This document shows, piece after piece, positions 46,020 to 58,992 of a stretch of 64,000 nucleotides of DNA (position 1 is its first letter; each line of letters starts with the position of its first letter). Origin of the DNA: Aurelia coerulea (lineage: Eukaryota > Cnidaria > Scyphozoa > Semaeostomeae > Ulmaridae); NCBI GenBank assembly GCA_039566865.1, contig CM076955.1, positions 20,443,501 through 20,507,500 of the forward strand, given 5' to 3'. A program made the position numbers and the translations under genes. A model generated the notes under the pieces. That model had not been told where the DNA came from. It worked only from the letters and a program-made list of their open reading frames with translations, and made no database searches.

Positions 46020-49000
46020 TCAAAAGTCATCATCACTATCATTCATGGCATTTTTCATGGAAGGTTTTCCACGTTGTCGCCCTATTGGGCCAGGATCATC
46101 ATCACCATCATCGCCATCAATTAACTCGTCGTCATCATCATCGTCATCTCCATCTTCATCTTCGTCCATCCCTATCTCACTGTCACCGCTTGAAAGCTCA
46201 TCTGAATCGTCCTGTACAAAAGCATTAATGAATGAATCAATCAATCAATTAATCAATCAATCAATCAATCAATCAATTAATCATTAGCTAAAAAATGTAC
46301 ATGGTTACTCCATGAAAGAAACCAATGTAAACCAGAATTTTATGAGACCCTGACAGGGGGTTCAAAATGTCCATTCTCCCATATTGTAAATCTTCTGCTT
46401 TTGTGCCCTCTTTTTAGGTTAGGTAATACCAGCCGAGCCACTGATTCATTTCCTTAGTGGCTGTAAACAAATTTATTCTATTAAGAGACGGAAGCGTGTT
46501 CTTCCCCCAAAACTGCAAGAAAGGGAAGTATCTCGTCTTTGCAAACGAGCTACAAAATGTCAAGAAATTGAGTTCTTGTCTCGTACTCACCTCATCAGAA
46601 TCCATGTCCCCAGCCATTGTACCTTCCACTCTTGGCCTTCCACCTTGAAATGCAAAACAAAATTTACCGTATACTAAAGAAAATGTCAGAAATCAGAAAC
46701 GCCCAAGACATATCTTTCTTGTTGATGGTTTTATTCTTCCAGAATAGCGTAGTAGTTTATAGAAGGCAAGGAATCTTTTTCTCTGTCCCTGATTTTGTTA
46801 AAATATCCCATGAACTTTGAATAGCGAAAATATGGAGAAATTTCATAACAGTTTGACGGTTTTGGCAAGCTGGAATAAAGAACGCTCATAATTTCAAAAC
46901 GAGAGTGAAAGAGAGATTCGAGCGAGGTAAACCCTTGAATATGCTTGAAGCTTGTGACTATAAAACAAGCATTTATCGATTTAAACGAATAAATGATTTC
47001 GAGGGTATAGCCTTCAAAGCATTTGTACCCCCACTCATACTGACACACTTTAACCAGCTTGATCTACACCAGGCTAAATTCAACCAATCAAATGGATTAG
47101 ATTTGTTGGATTGACCAATTAGAATGCAACATTTCATAACAATTTTAACTGCTTACTCCTTCCCTCTCCCAGTCCCTATGGTCAGACACTAAAAAATACC
47201 TGGTTTAGTGTTAAGACCTCCTGCTAACTACCAGGCCTTGCGCGCTGTTGCTATACATAAAGCACTGCAAAGGACCATCGGATTATCTAAAAGTCTGCGC
47301 AGCTAGGCCAGTGTTTTGTTTCAGATAGCTCCTTCCATAACGAATGTCCAAACACCCAGAGGAGAGCTGAGTAGTTCATTCTTCGTTTCCTTCTTCCAGC
47401 CTGATAGGAGAACCGTAAACATTTACCAGTTCAATACCCCAGCCAGTTTGTGTTAGTGAGCATTAGCCTGCGTGCGGCCCATGCTCTCTACTGACTCTAA
47501 ATTCTGTGACCTATTACTTCTAGTTAGATAGCTTGAAAGAAACTTTAGCTACTTACCAATAATTCTACCGTTGGACTTTTCAGAAATTTTGAATATTTTC
47601 GAAATTACATCGTATGTCTTATTCGAACTCATTTTAGGATGTGACATCATCAAATTTCTAAATCATAAACCAGAAGAGTGATAAAATTTTGCTTTGTACC
47701 ATATTGTAGACATTCGTACACTATGGGTTCCTCTTAAATCATTTCATGTTGCGTCAAACAGTTTACAAATTACAATGGTTTTAAGTTTCTTTTTATTTTT
47801 CTTTAATTCTTGAAAAAGAAGAAAAACACTCTAAATCTGAAAATATTAAAGATTTCACAAAACTCCAACGGTAGAATTGTAGCGAAATAGCCAAAGATTT
47901 GTGGCATTTTAAGCTCAATGAAGTCATTCATCGGTTACAAATGTGCAGCGCGCACAAAGCCTCGTGGTTAGCAGAGGGTCTTCAAGAGTACTACTTATTT
48001 ATTTCTGCTGATGTAAACTGAAAATAAAAGAAAGATAGTTACCAGCTCCTTGTGGTCTCCTGGGCCTGGATGGTTCCTCTTTCACTTCTTCTCCTTCAAT
48101 CTCATCATCGCTGCCTTCTGCTCTCAGATCACTTTCTGCATCAACAGTAATTTCCTCCGCATTTTTGCTTGGTGTGCTGTCCCGTCCCTGAAAAAGAATT
48201 TTCGTTAAAGGGAATGTAAGCATCTAAAAGTGGCTCAAGCCACTTGCGGTCAAATTCTAGCCTATCAGATATCAGAATTTCCTGTTGACGTAGATCAGCT
48301 ACCCAAATATGGTGCGGCACGTGTAATGGCCTATTGTTTTTGCTCGGCTATTTCTATAAAGGGCTTAGGTATGCTTAGATCCCCTTTAAAATTGAAATTA
48401 AATAGATTTACCGGTGGCTCGTTCTTCAAAACGTTTGCCAATATCAACTGGCGAAATTACTTGAAAGTCCTTGATCTTAGGCTGGAATTATTTGATTTTA
48501 TCCACGTTTAAAAATTCTTATTCAAAGTTTTGGGGAAGGTTATTGGATTATCACAAGAGACACTGGCTGGGCAATTTCCGAAAATTTGCCCTTGCTTTGA
48601 TCTGAACCAACGGATCAGCAAGGTGAGGTTTTTTCCATTTTCACAAATTGGTAACAAGTGAAAATTGCTTCGAATGCCATAATCCACACAAAAACGATTT
48701 CAATCAAAGGACTCAATTTAGCTCTCCCTGCTTTAAAAAGTTTACACTCTTTCCTTGTTGACATTTCTTATGAAACGCCGAAATGAACATACCTCAATTT
48801 TGTCTTGTTCGCTTTTATTCGCTTCTTCCAGTAACTGTTCGAGATAACTTTGATTTCTGTATTTCGCTATGTAAACCTAAAGCAAGAAATATAAAAACGG
48901 ATAACAATAGCCTTGTCTAGTGATAGTAGCTTGCTGATGACAGCCTTTCAAGAAAAATGTTTATTTTTAAATCGGCCATGGGTAGCTAGACACTGCTGGT

Positions 49001-52000
49001 GTGCTTCTATGGAGGAGCACTACAACTAATATGTACCTGCGGAGGAATAATTTATATAGTTCTGCGGAGGAGACGAGCTCCTCCATAGTAGTAAATAATG
49101 TTTTTCTCCTCGGCAAAAGAAGACAGCTGTGGAAATCAAGCACAACTACCCATGAATCGACGAGTAAATAGCAACACAATGTGCTGTGATATTTCGACTA
49201 GACTTATTACATGAGTCCTTTTTTCCGCTCCATTCCCCAACGATACCCCCCCCCCCCCACAATACCCTTTCCGTTTCAACGAGGTTCAAGTTTTAGCGGA
49301 ATGACTGAAGCAAAACTTAGACGAATATCATCAGTCTAATTGACGACAACAAAGAGTTGTAGAATAGTTATGGCAAATCACCCAAAAATTTAAAGAGCCT
49401 AATATTAAAAGTCGTTTACCTCATAGAGCTCTTGCAGTTCCGTTTCCAGTTTCTCATACTCATCCATGAACGCAGGCCTTTAGCAAAGAGAGTATCGAAT
49501 CATTAATGAGAAGCTGAAGGGTTTAAAGGCAGGTAGCGCGAAACACTAACAAAAACTTCGAAAGCATACCCTACTTTATTTTTGTTTGCAAATAAATTTT
49601 GTGCAGTAACTATTCAGTATTTTCTTTTGCATTCATAGGATAATGTATTTAGTAAAGGAAATATTCCGTATTTATACCGGGTGAGCCAGAAAAAAGGTCC
49701 CACTTTCGAAAATTCGTAGCACCACGAGTACTTCATGGATTTGAACGATTCAAATTTTAGTTAAAAGCCAAAAGATCAAAGTATTTTTGTGATTTTTCGC
49801 GTCTTCTTACAAGCACTGGTAAATTCAACTTTACAAAAATTTCGTGGTTGCAAAATGACTGAAAAGGGCCTAAAACACTTGATCAAATCGCTATGACTCT
49901 CCTCACACACAACAATATGCACAGGCGTTTCACCTCTCTCAAGAGTGATAAGACATAGATTTTCAAACAGATACTAAAGATTTTCAATCCCATGGCAATA
50001 GATGTGCAGACGAGATCTCTCACACACGAGAAATTGCTTTTTCTCTATCGTTCTGAGCGAGGAGTTCTTTATGATTTGATCAAGCATTTTAGGCCTTTTT
50101 CAGTCATTTTGCAACCATCAAGTTTTTGTAAACTTGAATTTACCAATTTTTCCAATGCTCGTAAGAAGGCGAGAAAAACCACAAAAATACTTCAATTTTT
50201 TGGCTCTCAAGCAAATATTGATTCATTCCAATCCATCCAGTACTCTTTATGCTATTAATTTTCAAAAGTGGGAACTTTTTTCTGGCTCACCCGGTATATG
50301 AACGTAAAATATAAGCGGACAGTTTTACGAAAAAACCAGTAGAATTTGTGATTATTACCTGACACTTTCCAAGCTACGTAATCTCTTCTGGTTTCGTTCC
50401 AATTCTTGTTTTTTCTTTTCAATTTTTGCTTCTAAGTTTGCTTCGTCAGATGCAATGTTTTCAAGCATATGTCGTGTCTTGTTGATTTCAGCCTATATGT
50501 ATGTACGCAGAAAGTGAAAATACATTTGAAACGGAATTTTTGATATTTTCCCCCACACATACCACAGCTAAATTCCCACATATGACACAAAACAGGCAAA
50601 GAATCATAAATAATACCTTACAATTTGATTGGGTATTGGGAAAAAGACTAAGATACTGAACGTAAATGGCCCACATTCCAACTTTTGGCAACGAAGGCTA
50701 AAAACCAAGGCTAAAAATCGAGGCTAAAAATCGAGGCTAAAAACCCAGACTTTACTGACCGAATAAATCCTTTACGCTTTGGGCCTTGTCTAATGACCAT
50801 AAGATGCTGAAATCGTTTCTTTCCACGTTGATCACTGAGCAAAACGTCTGATGACAGCTGAAGGTGTAACGTGACTCTACTTTTAGTTTGTTAAGTTACA
50901 TGTTTCCTACATACTACATTCAAGATTTTTACCACAGAAAGACTCGGCCAGTTGAGACGAACGGTTGATGGCATAATTAAAGCATCAACTGTTTTGGATC
51001 TGAATATTTCGCAGCTCATAAAAGGTATCATGTTCGTTTCTATCACTTACTGTAACATTCTTGACACTGTGTCTGATTCCCTTTTCGATATCGTTCAAGT
51101 CCATTGGCCGACCAACTGATGCATTTCGTAACTCCTAAAAGATAGTAGGACATATAGATGCTTGCACGTGAATTTCTAACTTCAATCAATAACGATAAAA
51201 CAAAATGTTCGAAAAGGTATTTTGAAAAGTTCGCTCCCGTTCGTTCATTTCCCTTCATCATTCCCTAAGGCGTACCCAGAGATACTTCAAAGCATTGCAT
51301 TAATTTCATTTTGCTTTCAGTTTCATCCACATACAGTACATACAGCAAATTAGGTTGTAATCTTGACCACGCTCCATGCTTTCACTTACCCTCAGTTCAA
51401 CTTCTCGACCAAGTAAATCATACAATGCTGCGCCTTTCGTCGTTATTTCTGATGCCAGTTGTCTTGACGCCTTTAGATCACCAATCTATAAGTAACATCA
51501 ACAAGAATTTGTTATCGCTAACTTTAAATGTATTCGGAATTTGCAGAGAAGCATGATGTTGTACCGGGTGCGCCAAAATAAACTATGCACTTTTGGCAAG
51601 CCACGATAAATCGTACACTGGACCGATTTTGAAGATTTCTTACTTAATCTTTAGCAAAAAGCCTGAATTAGATACTGGGATTTTTTGTAAATTGTTTCGT
51701 TGTCAGTTTTTAGAGCTAGAAGCGAGTTTCTTAAAATTTTAGTTTTCGAAAACACTGAAAACGATAACAAAACATCGATCAATTTTTTGAAAGAATCGAC
51801 ATGAATGAACAAAGAGAGAACTTGTTCGTAGTGATTTCGGATTTATAAATCAATTAATTGTAATCTGCTGTAAGAGAGTTTGTACTAAATCCCCAAATCA
51901 CCCTGAAAACGTTTTCTCTTTTTCCATTCATGTTGAGTCTTTTAAAGTTTGATCCACGTTTTCTATCGTTTTCAGTGTTTTTGAAAACGAACATTTTAAA

Positions 52001-54844
52001 AAACTCGCTTCTAGCTCTAAAAACTGAAAACTGAAAACGGCAAAATTTGCAAAAAGTCCTAGAATCTAATTCAGGCTTTCTGCTAAAGATTAAGTCATAA
52101 ATCTTCAAAATCAGTCGAGCGTACGATTTATTGTGGCCTGCCAAACGTGCATAGTTTATTTTGGTGCACCCGGTAGCAGTTTCACTTGTCTTATCATATT
52201 GCCTATACTGTATTTTTGAAAATCTTTACTAAATCTATTCATATCCATCACTCATAATTGTGCTTCCTGTGTAAACTATATTTCTTCGGGATGTCATCAG
52301 CAAATCATTTTGGGTGAATTTCCGGACAAGACTTATTTCATTTGATCACATCTTCTGAATTATTGTTCCAGTAAATGGTGTAGAAAGACATTACGATCTT
52401 TGAAAAGGATAAGCAACAAAGGACCAAAACAAGATGCTTGGTGGATTGAAGGTTTATACCAATATGCCATAAGTTGCAGCTGATCATACCTTAGATGTAA
52501 CATCAATTTTTACTCTTGACATATCTTCATTACTTGACTGCTGGAAAATAATAAAAAACTTGTCAAAAGAATACCATCAGCAGAATTGATTAATATCTCA
52601 AGGCTGCCTCCTGTTACCTACCTGACCTGAATCAAATCTAGCGGGGCTGTTATTTCAGTAACTTCACTGTCAGTTGATTTATGCATGCACAACTTTTTGC
52701 CAAGGATGGTATTGCAGCCAGTCATATAATAAAGAAAGCCAAAGAAGATGGTTGTAAAAAATTCAAACTAAAAATTCTTCTCACCTCATCTGAAATGTTT
52801 GACCTCATTGCATCATATAATACTGATGTAACTTTTAACAACTCTTTGACAGCATATCCATCTGCACTGTAAAGCTTTTTTGTGTTCAATTTGATATGGG
52901 CTTTTGTTGCCTGAAAATAATTAGTCATATAGATGTTAAGATCAGAGCATCAGAATGCCTGCAGAAGCTTGGACATTATCCGCAGGAAATTTTGATTTTC
53001 TAGAATTCAGAGGTAATCCTCAATTTCTGATGTTGACACCAGAGAAAATTTCAAGAAAGAAGTTTGTTTGATTTTTAGGAAGAATGACAAGTGAAAAGAA
53101 TCTCTTTTTTTTCTTTGCAAGAAGGCAATGACTTGGACTAAAGATGTTCATGTTATGTAGAAGCAAGATCTTGAATCTTTAGCGTGCTTTTAGTTGCCAT
53201 CATTTTCTAAAATCAATCAAGGAACCAAAGTTGATTTCTTTGGGCCAAAATCATCCAAATCTATATGATTGGACAAACTATTCATTCTTATTCAATCCTG
53301 ATTCAAACCATTCAAAAAAGATTTGCTGATATTTGTACTAAGCTTGATTTCCTCCACTACCAGTACTCAAATAAATTGTTGCTTTTGTGAAACCAAGCAT
53401 CTCAAAAAGGTCAGTGCAATTTTGTAGACCGTGCAGTTTCCCTTACTTTCAAAAGGTCAAAGAATCTGCAGGCTAGATACCTCATGTTTAATTGGTTTGT
53501 TTTTGTTTATTCAGTGCACTTTTGCGAAAGAAAATTGGCAGGAAATAATTGTCAAGGAATTTTCATCCATAGGAATAAAAAAATTTCTGACGCTCTGGTG
53601 AAGACTTCAAGTTGCACATACACTTGTTCTTTTAAAGGAGATCAGTTTTTTGAGTTGAGCCTTGATTTCAAGTTTTAAGTTCAATATTAAGCAAAATCTT
53701 CGTCTGGGCACTCTTATGAAGATTTTATTATGAAAACAGAGTGATTTTCTGTTATTTATTGTTGCTGTTATTTTTTACTAAATTTCTACAGTATGTTAAT
53801 ATCATTGTTGTTATATTTATCATTAAACCATATGCCACATAATTTTCATCTGGCACTGATCAAAATATCCTCTTGCCCAGATTGCATTCTTTTATTTTGG
53901 CGCGGGGAAGCTAATTTTGAAATAAATTCTGGCGCATCTAAATGTTGGGGGTACTAGTAAATTGTATAAACAAACTGCCAATTGTGGCTTTTTTGCAGAG
54001 TTATGGCACGGGTGCGGCTGGAAGCAGTCAAAGTGGCGCGGGGAAGATCTTCCCGCGCACTACAAAGAATGCAGACTGGCCTCTTGCTAAAAAGACCCCA
54101 AAAAACAAGCCCACAAGAATGCCTACCCAGCAAGATTAGGTTCATAGTAGTTACAAATAATGTTATGGTATTTACTGAAGGCAATCAAGAGACAGACACA
54201 AGTACTAATTAATCTTACCATCAACTGTGCAACAGATTTGATGAAGAAGACCCTATCATTTTGCCCATCAACGTCCATAGGAATATCCACACCTGGATCA
54301 TACCTGAAAATGATAGATTGAAGTTTTGTGAATAAGAAAACTCTAAGTTTCACGATTGATGCAAATTGAAGATATTTTCATCTAATTCCATTTTAAGTTG
54401 CATCAAAATCAAATATTTTTTATACTTCATTTCAATGACAACGGTTTACAAATAGCTTCTCGTCAGTACCTATCTGCAATATCAAGTCGTCCTTGAGGTT
54501 TAAAAACCTTTATCAGCGGATTACCTGAGTACCAGCCATTTTAAGACCTCTGCAACAAGTGGAAAGTTTGGAGATCTGAAATTTTCCATTGAAATAAGTC
54601 TTGGGTAACCAAGGGCTCTCATCATTTCAGTGAAATCTGCAAAAAAATAAATGTGATCAATTTATTGGGGATGTATGTTATATTCAAACTTTTTTGGATT
54701 GCTTGAATGAAGTTCAACAATCAGTTCAGTTTCTTGCATTTTTCAGTGGAATACATGAATAAAAAGTTGATAAATTAAATACAGTACAAGTTTGATAGGA
54801 CATCAAATAAAAATATCATTACTTCGCAGATCTCTGTACGACAT
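46020..54844 (-). CDS. CLUAP1: CLUAP1 / IFT38, intraflagellar transport protein
   Basis: Thirteen exons, all phase-consistent: 54823-54844 (ATG), 54525-54636, 54219-54303, 52785-52910, 52490-52540, 51390-51485, 51051-51134, 50359-50492, 49420-49477, 48793-48876, 48043-48187, 46591-46643 and 46020-46211 (stop TGA), predicting 413 residues, the usual length. The N-terminal calponin-homology-like domain is very conserved: [68 protein letters not shown]. The middle is coiled coil ([48 protein letters not shown]) and the C-terminus is strongly acidic ([20 protein letters not shown]), ending [13 protein letters not shown]1 is an IFT-B peripheral subunit needed to build cilia. The coiled coil after [18 protein letters not shown] seems shorter than in vertebrates, so a small exon between 48187 and 48793 may be missing. 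Gene is tail-to-tail with the DESI1-like gene. Confidence 0.96.
46218..46284. repeat. (AATC)n microsatellite
   Basis: About 14 AATC tetranucleotides with a few AATT interruptions, just upstream (in CLUAP1 orientation) of the acceptor of its last exon. Confidence 0.9.
47560..47890. repeat. Inverted repeat in a CLUAP1 intron
   Basis: 'aattctaccgttggactttt' with 'gaatattttc' at the left is mirrored by 'gaaaatatta' and 'actccaacggtagaattgta' at the right, about 330 bp in total. A similar right-arm sequence appears at 43500-43545 in the DESI1-like gene ('gaaaattccaacagtagaat'), so it belongs to a dispersed family. Confidence 0.6.
49677..50294. mobile_element. CCGGGTGAGCCA foldback element
   Basis: TA-flanked (49675-49676 and 50295-50296) element of 618 bp. 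The left end is CCGGGTGAGCCAGAAAAAAG plus 'gtcccactttcgaaaatt'; the right end is 'aattttcaaaagtgggaac' plus TTTTTTCTGGCTCACCCGG. The arms remain similar well inward ('gagctcttt', 'caaaaatactt', 'gcaaccat/gtttgcaa' regions mirrored). It lies in a CLUAP1 intron between exons 8 and 9. Confidence 0.88.
51564..52173. mobile_element. CCGGGTGCGCCA long-palindrome element, complete copy
   Basis: TA-flanked (51562-51563 and 52174-52175), 610 bp. The left end is CCGGGTGCGCCAAAATAAAC; the right end is GTTTATTTTGGTGCACCCGG. The two halves are reverse complements over about 290 bp with moderate mismatch, so the whole element is a hairpin. It lies in a CLUAP1 intron between exons 5 and 6. Confidence 0.9.
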
Positions 54845-55896
54845 TTTCCTGTGTTGCACGTTCAGCCCACTCGCCTGGCCTCCAAAAAGTTATCTGTTTT
54901 TTCTGTTACCAGGCCGAATTTTCTCTGTTATTTGCCTTAAACGCCGTCTTCAGTCTTGAAGCATCAATTCATAGGGTATTGAAGTTCCAATCAACGCCGC
55001 TAAAGTTCTGCTTTCAATGATTACTTTGTAGAACAGAAGGACTTTTATAAACTTCGACGTTTCATTCCAACCTCTAGATTTTTCCTGTAACTAACAAACA
55101 ATGCAGCAATCTTGATATGGCCTCAATCCAAAATGTCAATAGTGTGCAAAAGAGGCTAAAAGTAGGGGCGTCAATTTTTTGAGCATGTGATTTAGTCTCT
55201 GCAGTCTGCAGATATTTCTTGCAAAGAAGACATTGCGGAAGAAGAGTTTCAGTTGTTGGTCCTTGCACGAAAGTGAGCAAATTTAACACAACATGGGCTG
55301 TAAGTATGCCACAGAATGCCTAATTTTGGAGAAGGTAAAACTTTCAAATCAGCAAAATCAATAGATCTCATTAGGGCATGTCCAGTAAACTAAAAAGAGT
55401 AAACACACGATAAATGATAAAGAAATATACCATATGGCGGCTTCTTCCTGGTCTTTTGTTCTGCGGAAAGCATTTTCACAAAAACTGTTTTATCGACAAA
55501 CATCTCTGTGTTTAGCCTGAGGGGTGCACTTGACCTGATATTGGTCGGGGACGTATCCAGTGATCATAACACAAGCGTACAGGAAGAAAGAATCGAGGGG
55601 GGGGGCTGCCCAACACAAAGTCAATTGTTCAAGCATCATTTTTACCCAACTGAGGGCATTTTTTGCCCAATTGGGGCTCATTTTCAATGATTTTTCTAAA
55701 GTTGGGGCCCGGCCCCCCACCCCATACGCTTATGCCAGTGATCCAAGCTTAAAAAACATACCCATTCTTTATACCATTTTCAAAAAAATATACCCAATCT
55801 TTACCCCCCTCCCCTCCCCTCTTTGCAGCTTCCAACTGCTAAAAAGTATATTCTGTCTGTAAAGGCCTCTTTGAGCTTTTTTGCTCCTCTTTAGCC
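54845..55896. other. Head-to-head spacer between CLUAP1 and the NTF2-like gene
   Basis: This 1.05-kb region must hold the CLUAP1 promoter and, unless a 5' exon exists elsewhere, that of the NTF2-like gene. I recognise no specific sites such as an X-box. A poly-C-containing repeat remnant occupies about 55574-55736 (see 43986-44151). Confidence 0.45.
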
Positions 55897-58233
55897 ATGA
55901 AAGATGTGATTGATGGACGCAATGCAGAATTCATGAAATGCTGGGCAAATGGGGACATCAAAGGTGTCTCTCAACTCTACACAGAAGATTGCAAGATCAT
56001 GTGTGCAGGCTGTGATACACTTGTTGGACGTCAAGGTATGAAGTTGTTTCACAATTAGATAGATTCAGAATGTAGATTTTACACCTTCTTTTAATGATTC
56101 CAAAAATTGTCGTCAGTTATCTTATATGGGAGAAATTCCAAAAGTACAACTGCGAGAAAAAGATAAATCAAGAGCTTCCTTAATTGCTATCTTCAATTAA
56201 TAAAGGTTTTCAAGAATATAGGCACTTGCTTTTCATTTCGCTCTTGCTTTATTACATTTTAAGTGAAACGTAAGAAGCATGTGTCTATATTTCTGAAAAT
56301 CTCTGCTGTAAAAATGAATTATCAAGATCCTTGACTTATATCACATCTTAAATCACATCACATCTTCTCTTTTGTAGCCGTAGTGGATCTCTTCAGCAAA
56401 GAATATGCAGACGGTGCTGTCAAGTTGACCCTCGCAGCTGGTGAAGTTGCACCCCTTGATGCGAGTACTTGTGCCTATGAGATTGGATGCTATAAATTTG
56501 ATGACAAGGATGGTAAAGAAGTGGATAATGGCAAGTAAGTACCATTATCTCAATTACAGAAAATGAAAAGCCCTTTACACATATATAATTTGTTGACAGA
56601 AAGCAAAACAGAACAGGGCTGTTAGAAGCATCTTGAACTTTGGAGGCACAACGCTTTAAGGTTACTTTTTCATTAAGCTAATGGGGCACCTCCTGAAATG
56701 ATAATATCACTTTTTATTAACATCAAAATCTTGGGGGCACATGCCCTTGGTGGCTGCAATGTCCCTGGTTTCTACATTATAAGGCAGACAAGTTACTGTA
56801 CAAAACAGTGATGTATGAATATTATCAAATGGTAAAAAACTATCAAATGGTAAAAAACAAGAGCAAAGATTGTCTTTTGTTTTCATGTTCACCAAAAATG
56901 TATATGTGACATAGGTCCTTCAATGATTCAAGTCAACAAGTCAAGAAATCAGTATTACTTTATAAGAGGGGAGGGGTCAAGATTAATGCAAGACTGATTG
57001 CAAGTTTGAAGTTATCGCTATTGATAGATTGATGGACATGGGCGCTGGGACAGTCTCGTTAGCTTAGATTAATGCGTTGGAGTCAGAAAACCTTTTGACG
57101 AAATAAGTTTGCAGATGCAATTAAACAGACAACAGTAACATTGTCATAGGATATCATTTGTAGATCTATGTTTTCCGTGAGTCACTGGAAGGCTTCCTTT
57201 GATTCCCTCGGAATGAAGCAGTGCATGAAACTGAATGTAGCTTTTTTCGTTTTGAAATTAACAATGACTTCGTTATTCGTTATGTGGACGGAAGTTACTG
57301 CCCCTGGTCTTGGTTATTGTCATTTGTAGCTGCAAAAGTCAAAGGGGCACGCCTCTGGGCGGGAGCTATTCGATTGCTGGGAGTCTGGGCCCAGTCTGGG
57401 AAGGTATCATGCTACAAAGGGCATACTCGGACATCAAATAATCGGCTGTTTTATGCGAGATTTCATTGAACTGAAAACAAAGGCGCAAATTCACTGAAAA
57501 TAAACCAAAATAATCCTGAAGACGTAAATTATAGATAAGAGATGTTTTGCTTTTGAAAGCTTCAGTTTTTATTTGGAATCGCCGTCTTTTGATTTAAACA
57601 TAATTCTCTCAAAATTATCAACAATATAAATTTTGTAACCATATAAGAGAAAGAGACAAAAATACATTAGCCTATCCACCAAATTTTGATTCAAAATTTT
57701 CCGGTTGTGTTTGTGGTACGAATTTCGAACATGCATTTTTGTCGCACCCAGACGAATGTCCTTGACATTTTCTTGGATCCTGGATGATTTGTCTGAAACT
57801 TTTTTAATTAGGTAAGAAATACTAAAGTCTGTCTCAAATTAGATGTCACGTGAAAAAGCCCGCGGAAAATTGCATTTATAATGATTTGCATGAGTAATTT
57901 TGTGTTGTCGCATATATCTCGCATGACATCTAATTTGCGATAGACTATACTATAGCCTGACATAATTTGGTCGAGAAGTATCACCTGAATTTTGTTGGTC
58001 CAATTATCCTCTTTCTTTCAATCACCAACTCGAATATATCTCATCGGTTTTGGAAGCGAATTGGCAACATCTGCTGGTCTGATCCTATAAACATGAGTTT
58101 CGTCGCATTCGTACTTATCGAATTCTCTTCTTGTTACCTTTCTTCAAGGTATACTGTCATTTGGAAATGTGTTGATGGAAAGTGGTATCTCTACTCCGAT
58201 ATGTTCATTACAAGCAAGTCTACGTCAAGCTGA
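55897..58233 (+). CDS. NTF2-fold / SnoaL-like (DUF4440-type) small protein
   Basis: Three exons join in phase: 55897-56035, 56378-56534 and 58149-58233 (stop TGA), 126 residues. The sequence has the classical SnoaL-like layout: an N-terminal helix (NAEFMKCWANGDIKGVSQLY), a strand with the family's 'Y..D' turn (YTEDCKIM), a helix after the G-R-Q turn (VDLFSKEYADGA), strands (CAYEIGCYKFDDKDGK) and the terminal 'Y.V.WK..DGKW.LY.D.F' motif (YTVIWKCVDGKWYLYSDMF). Such alpha+beta cone proteins bind or turn over small hydrophobic molecules, or work as stand-alone scaffolds; the substrate here cannot be told. The ATG comes two bases after CTCTTTAG, which looks like a splice acceptor, so a 5' UTR exon probably exists upstream. 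Confidence 0.9.
57826..57946. mobile_element. Short MITE with AAATTAGATGTCA ends
   Basis: About 120 bp with inverted ends 'tcaaattagatgtcacgtga' and 'gcatgacatctaatttgcga'; related to the decayed copy at 27584-27692. It lies in the second intron of the NTF2-like gene. Confidence 0.75.
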
Positions 58234-58432
58234 AACGCAAGTTAGTTTCATATATTTGATACAACTTGATTAAAGACGCTATATTCAGTAATCAATGAAT
58301 CTTGTTTTTAACTGTATGCATCATAGATTAATATTTTTGTAACGCTGTAATTTCTAATCATTCCATGCACAAATATTGAAAAATATATGTTTTTATACAA
58401 ATCTTATTGCTGATTTCCTGTCTGTGACAATG

Positions 58433-58685
58433 GAGAGCGGATATGGCTCAGTGGTAGCACGCTTGACTGCTAATCTGAAAGGTCTAGAGGGTTGGTGGTT
58501 TGAGTCCCCTCCCTGCTGAACCTGCTACGTAGAGTGAAGAGTGTCGCCAACTCTCTGTAATTCCAGGCTAAAGGAATCACGAGGTGTGGTCACATCGAGA
58601 GGAAAGGACCAGGACGCTGCTAGCTTCTCAGCATCGTAAAACTACATTTGGATGCTAGATATGCTGGGTAGAAATATAGAGTGAC
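58433..58685 (+). mobile_element. tRNA-Ser-like SINE, full-length copy
   Basis: The head resembles a tRNA: A box TGGCTCAGTGGTAGC, an anticodon-arm-like stretch TTGACTGCTAATCTGAA (GCT, as in Ser) and B box GGTTTGAGTCC. A body follows with 'gccaactctctgtaattcca', 'ggaatcacgaggtgtggtca' and 'aaaggaccaggacgctgc'. The same body occurs at 25090-25276 on the other strand. The fused non-tRNA tail and dispersal show it is a SINE, not a tRNA gene. Confidence 0.82.
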
Positions 58686-58992
58686 ATCATCATCGTTCGC
58701 CTTCTCCGCCTTCGGCAGATTGCGCATCAACATGTGACAATTGTCTCCATAAATTTCGGTCTTTGACCGCATTGTTCAACGACATCAGGTTCTGTCCAGT
58801 CCAAAGGTTAATGTTGTCTCGCCATCGTTTACGTTGTTTTCCTCTACTTCTTTTACCTTCTGTCATTCCTTCGAGGCAGATTTTGCTTACGCCTTGAGTA
58901 CAGCGTTTGGTGTGACCGTAGAGCTTCAGGACTTTCGATTTAATTGTGGATGTGATCGGAATGAGCTTTGTTGTAATACTCGACGAGAGGTT

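Noticed and set aside
46045..46287. Plus-strand ORF of Ser and Pro
   Set aside because: Antisense shadow of the acidic last exon of CLUAP1.
58433..58512. A functional tRNA-Ser gene
   Set aside because: The acceptor stem does not close and the sequence continues into a SINE body that is repeated at 25090-25276.
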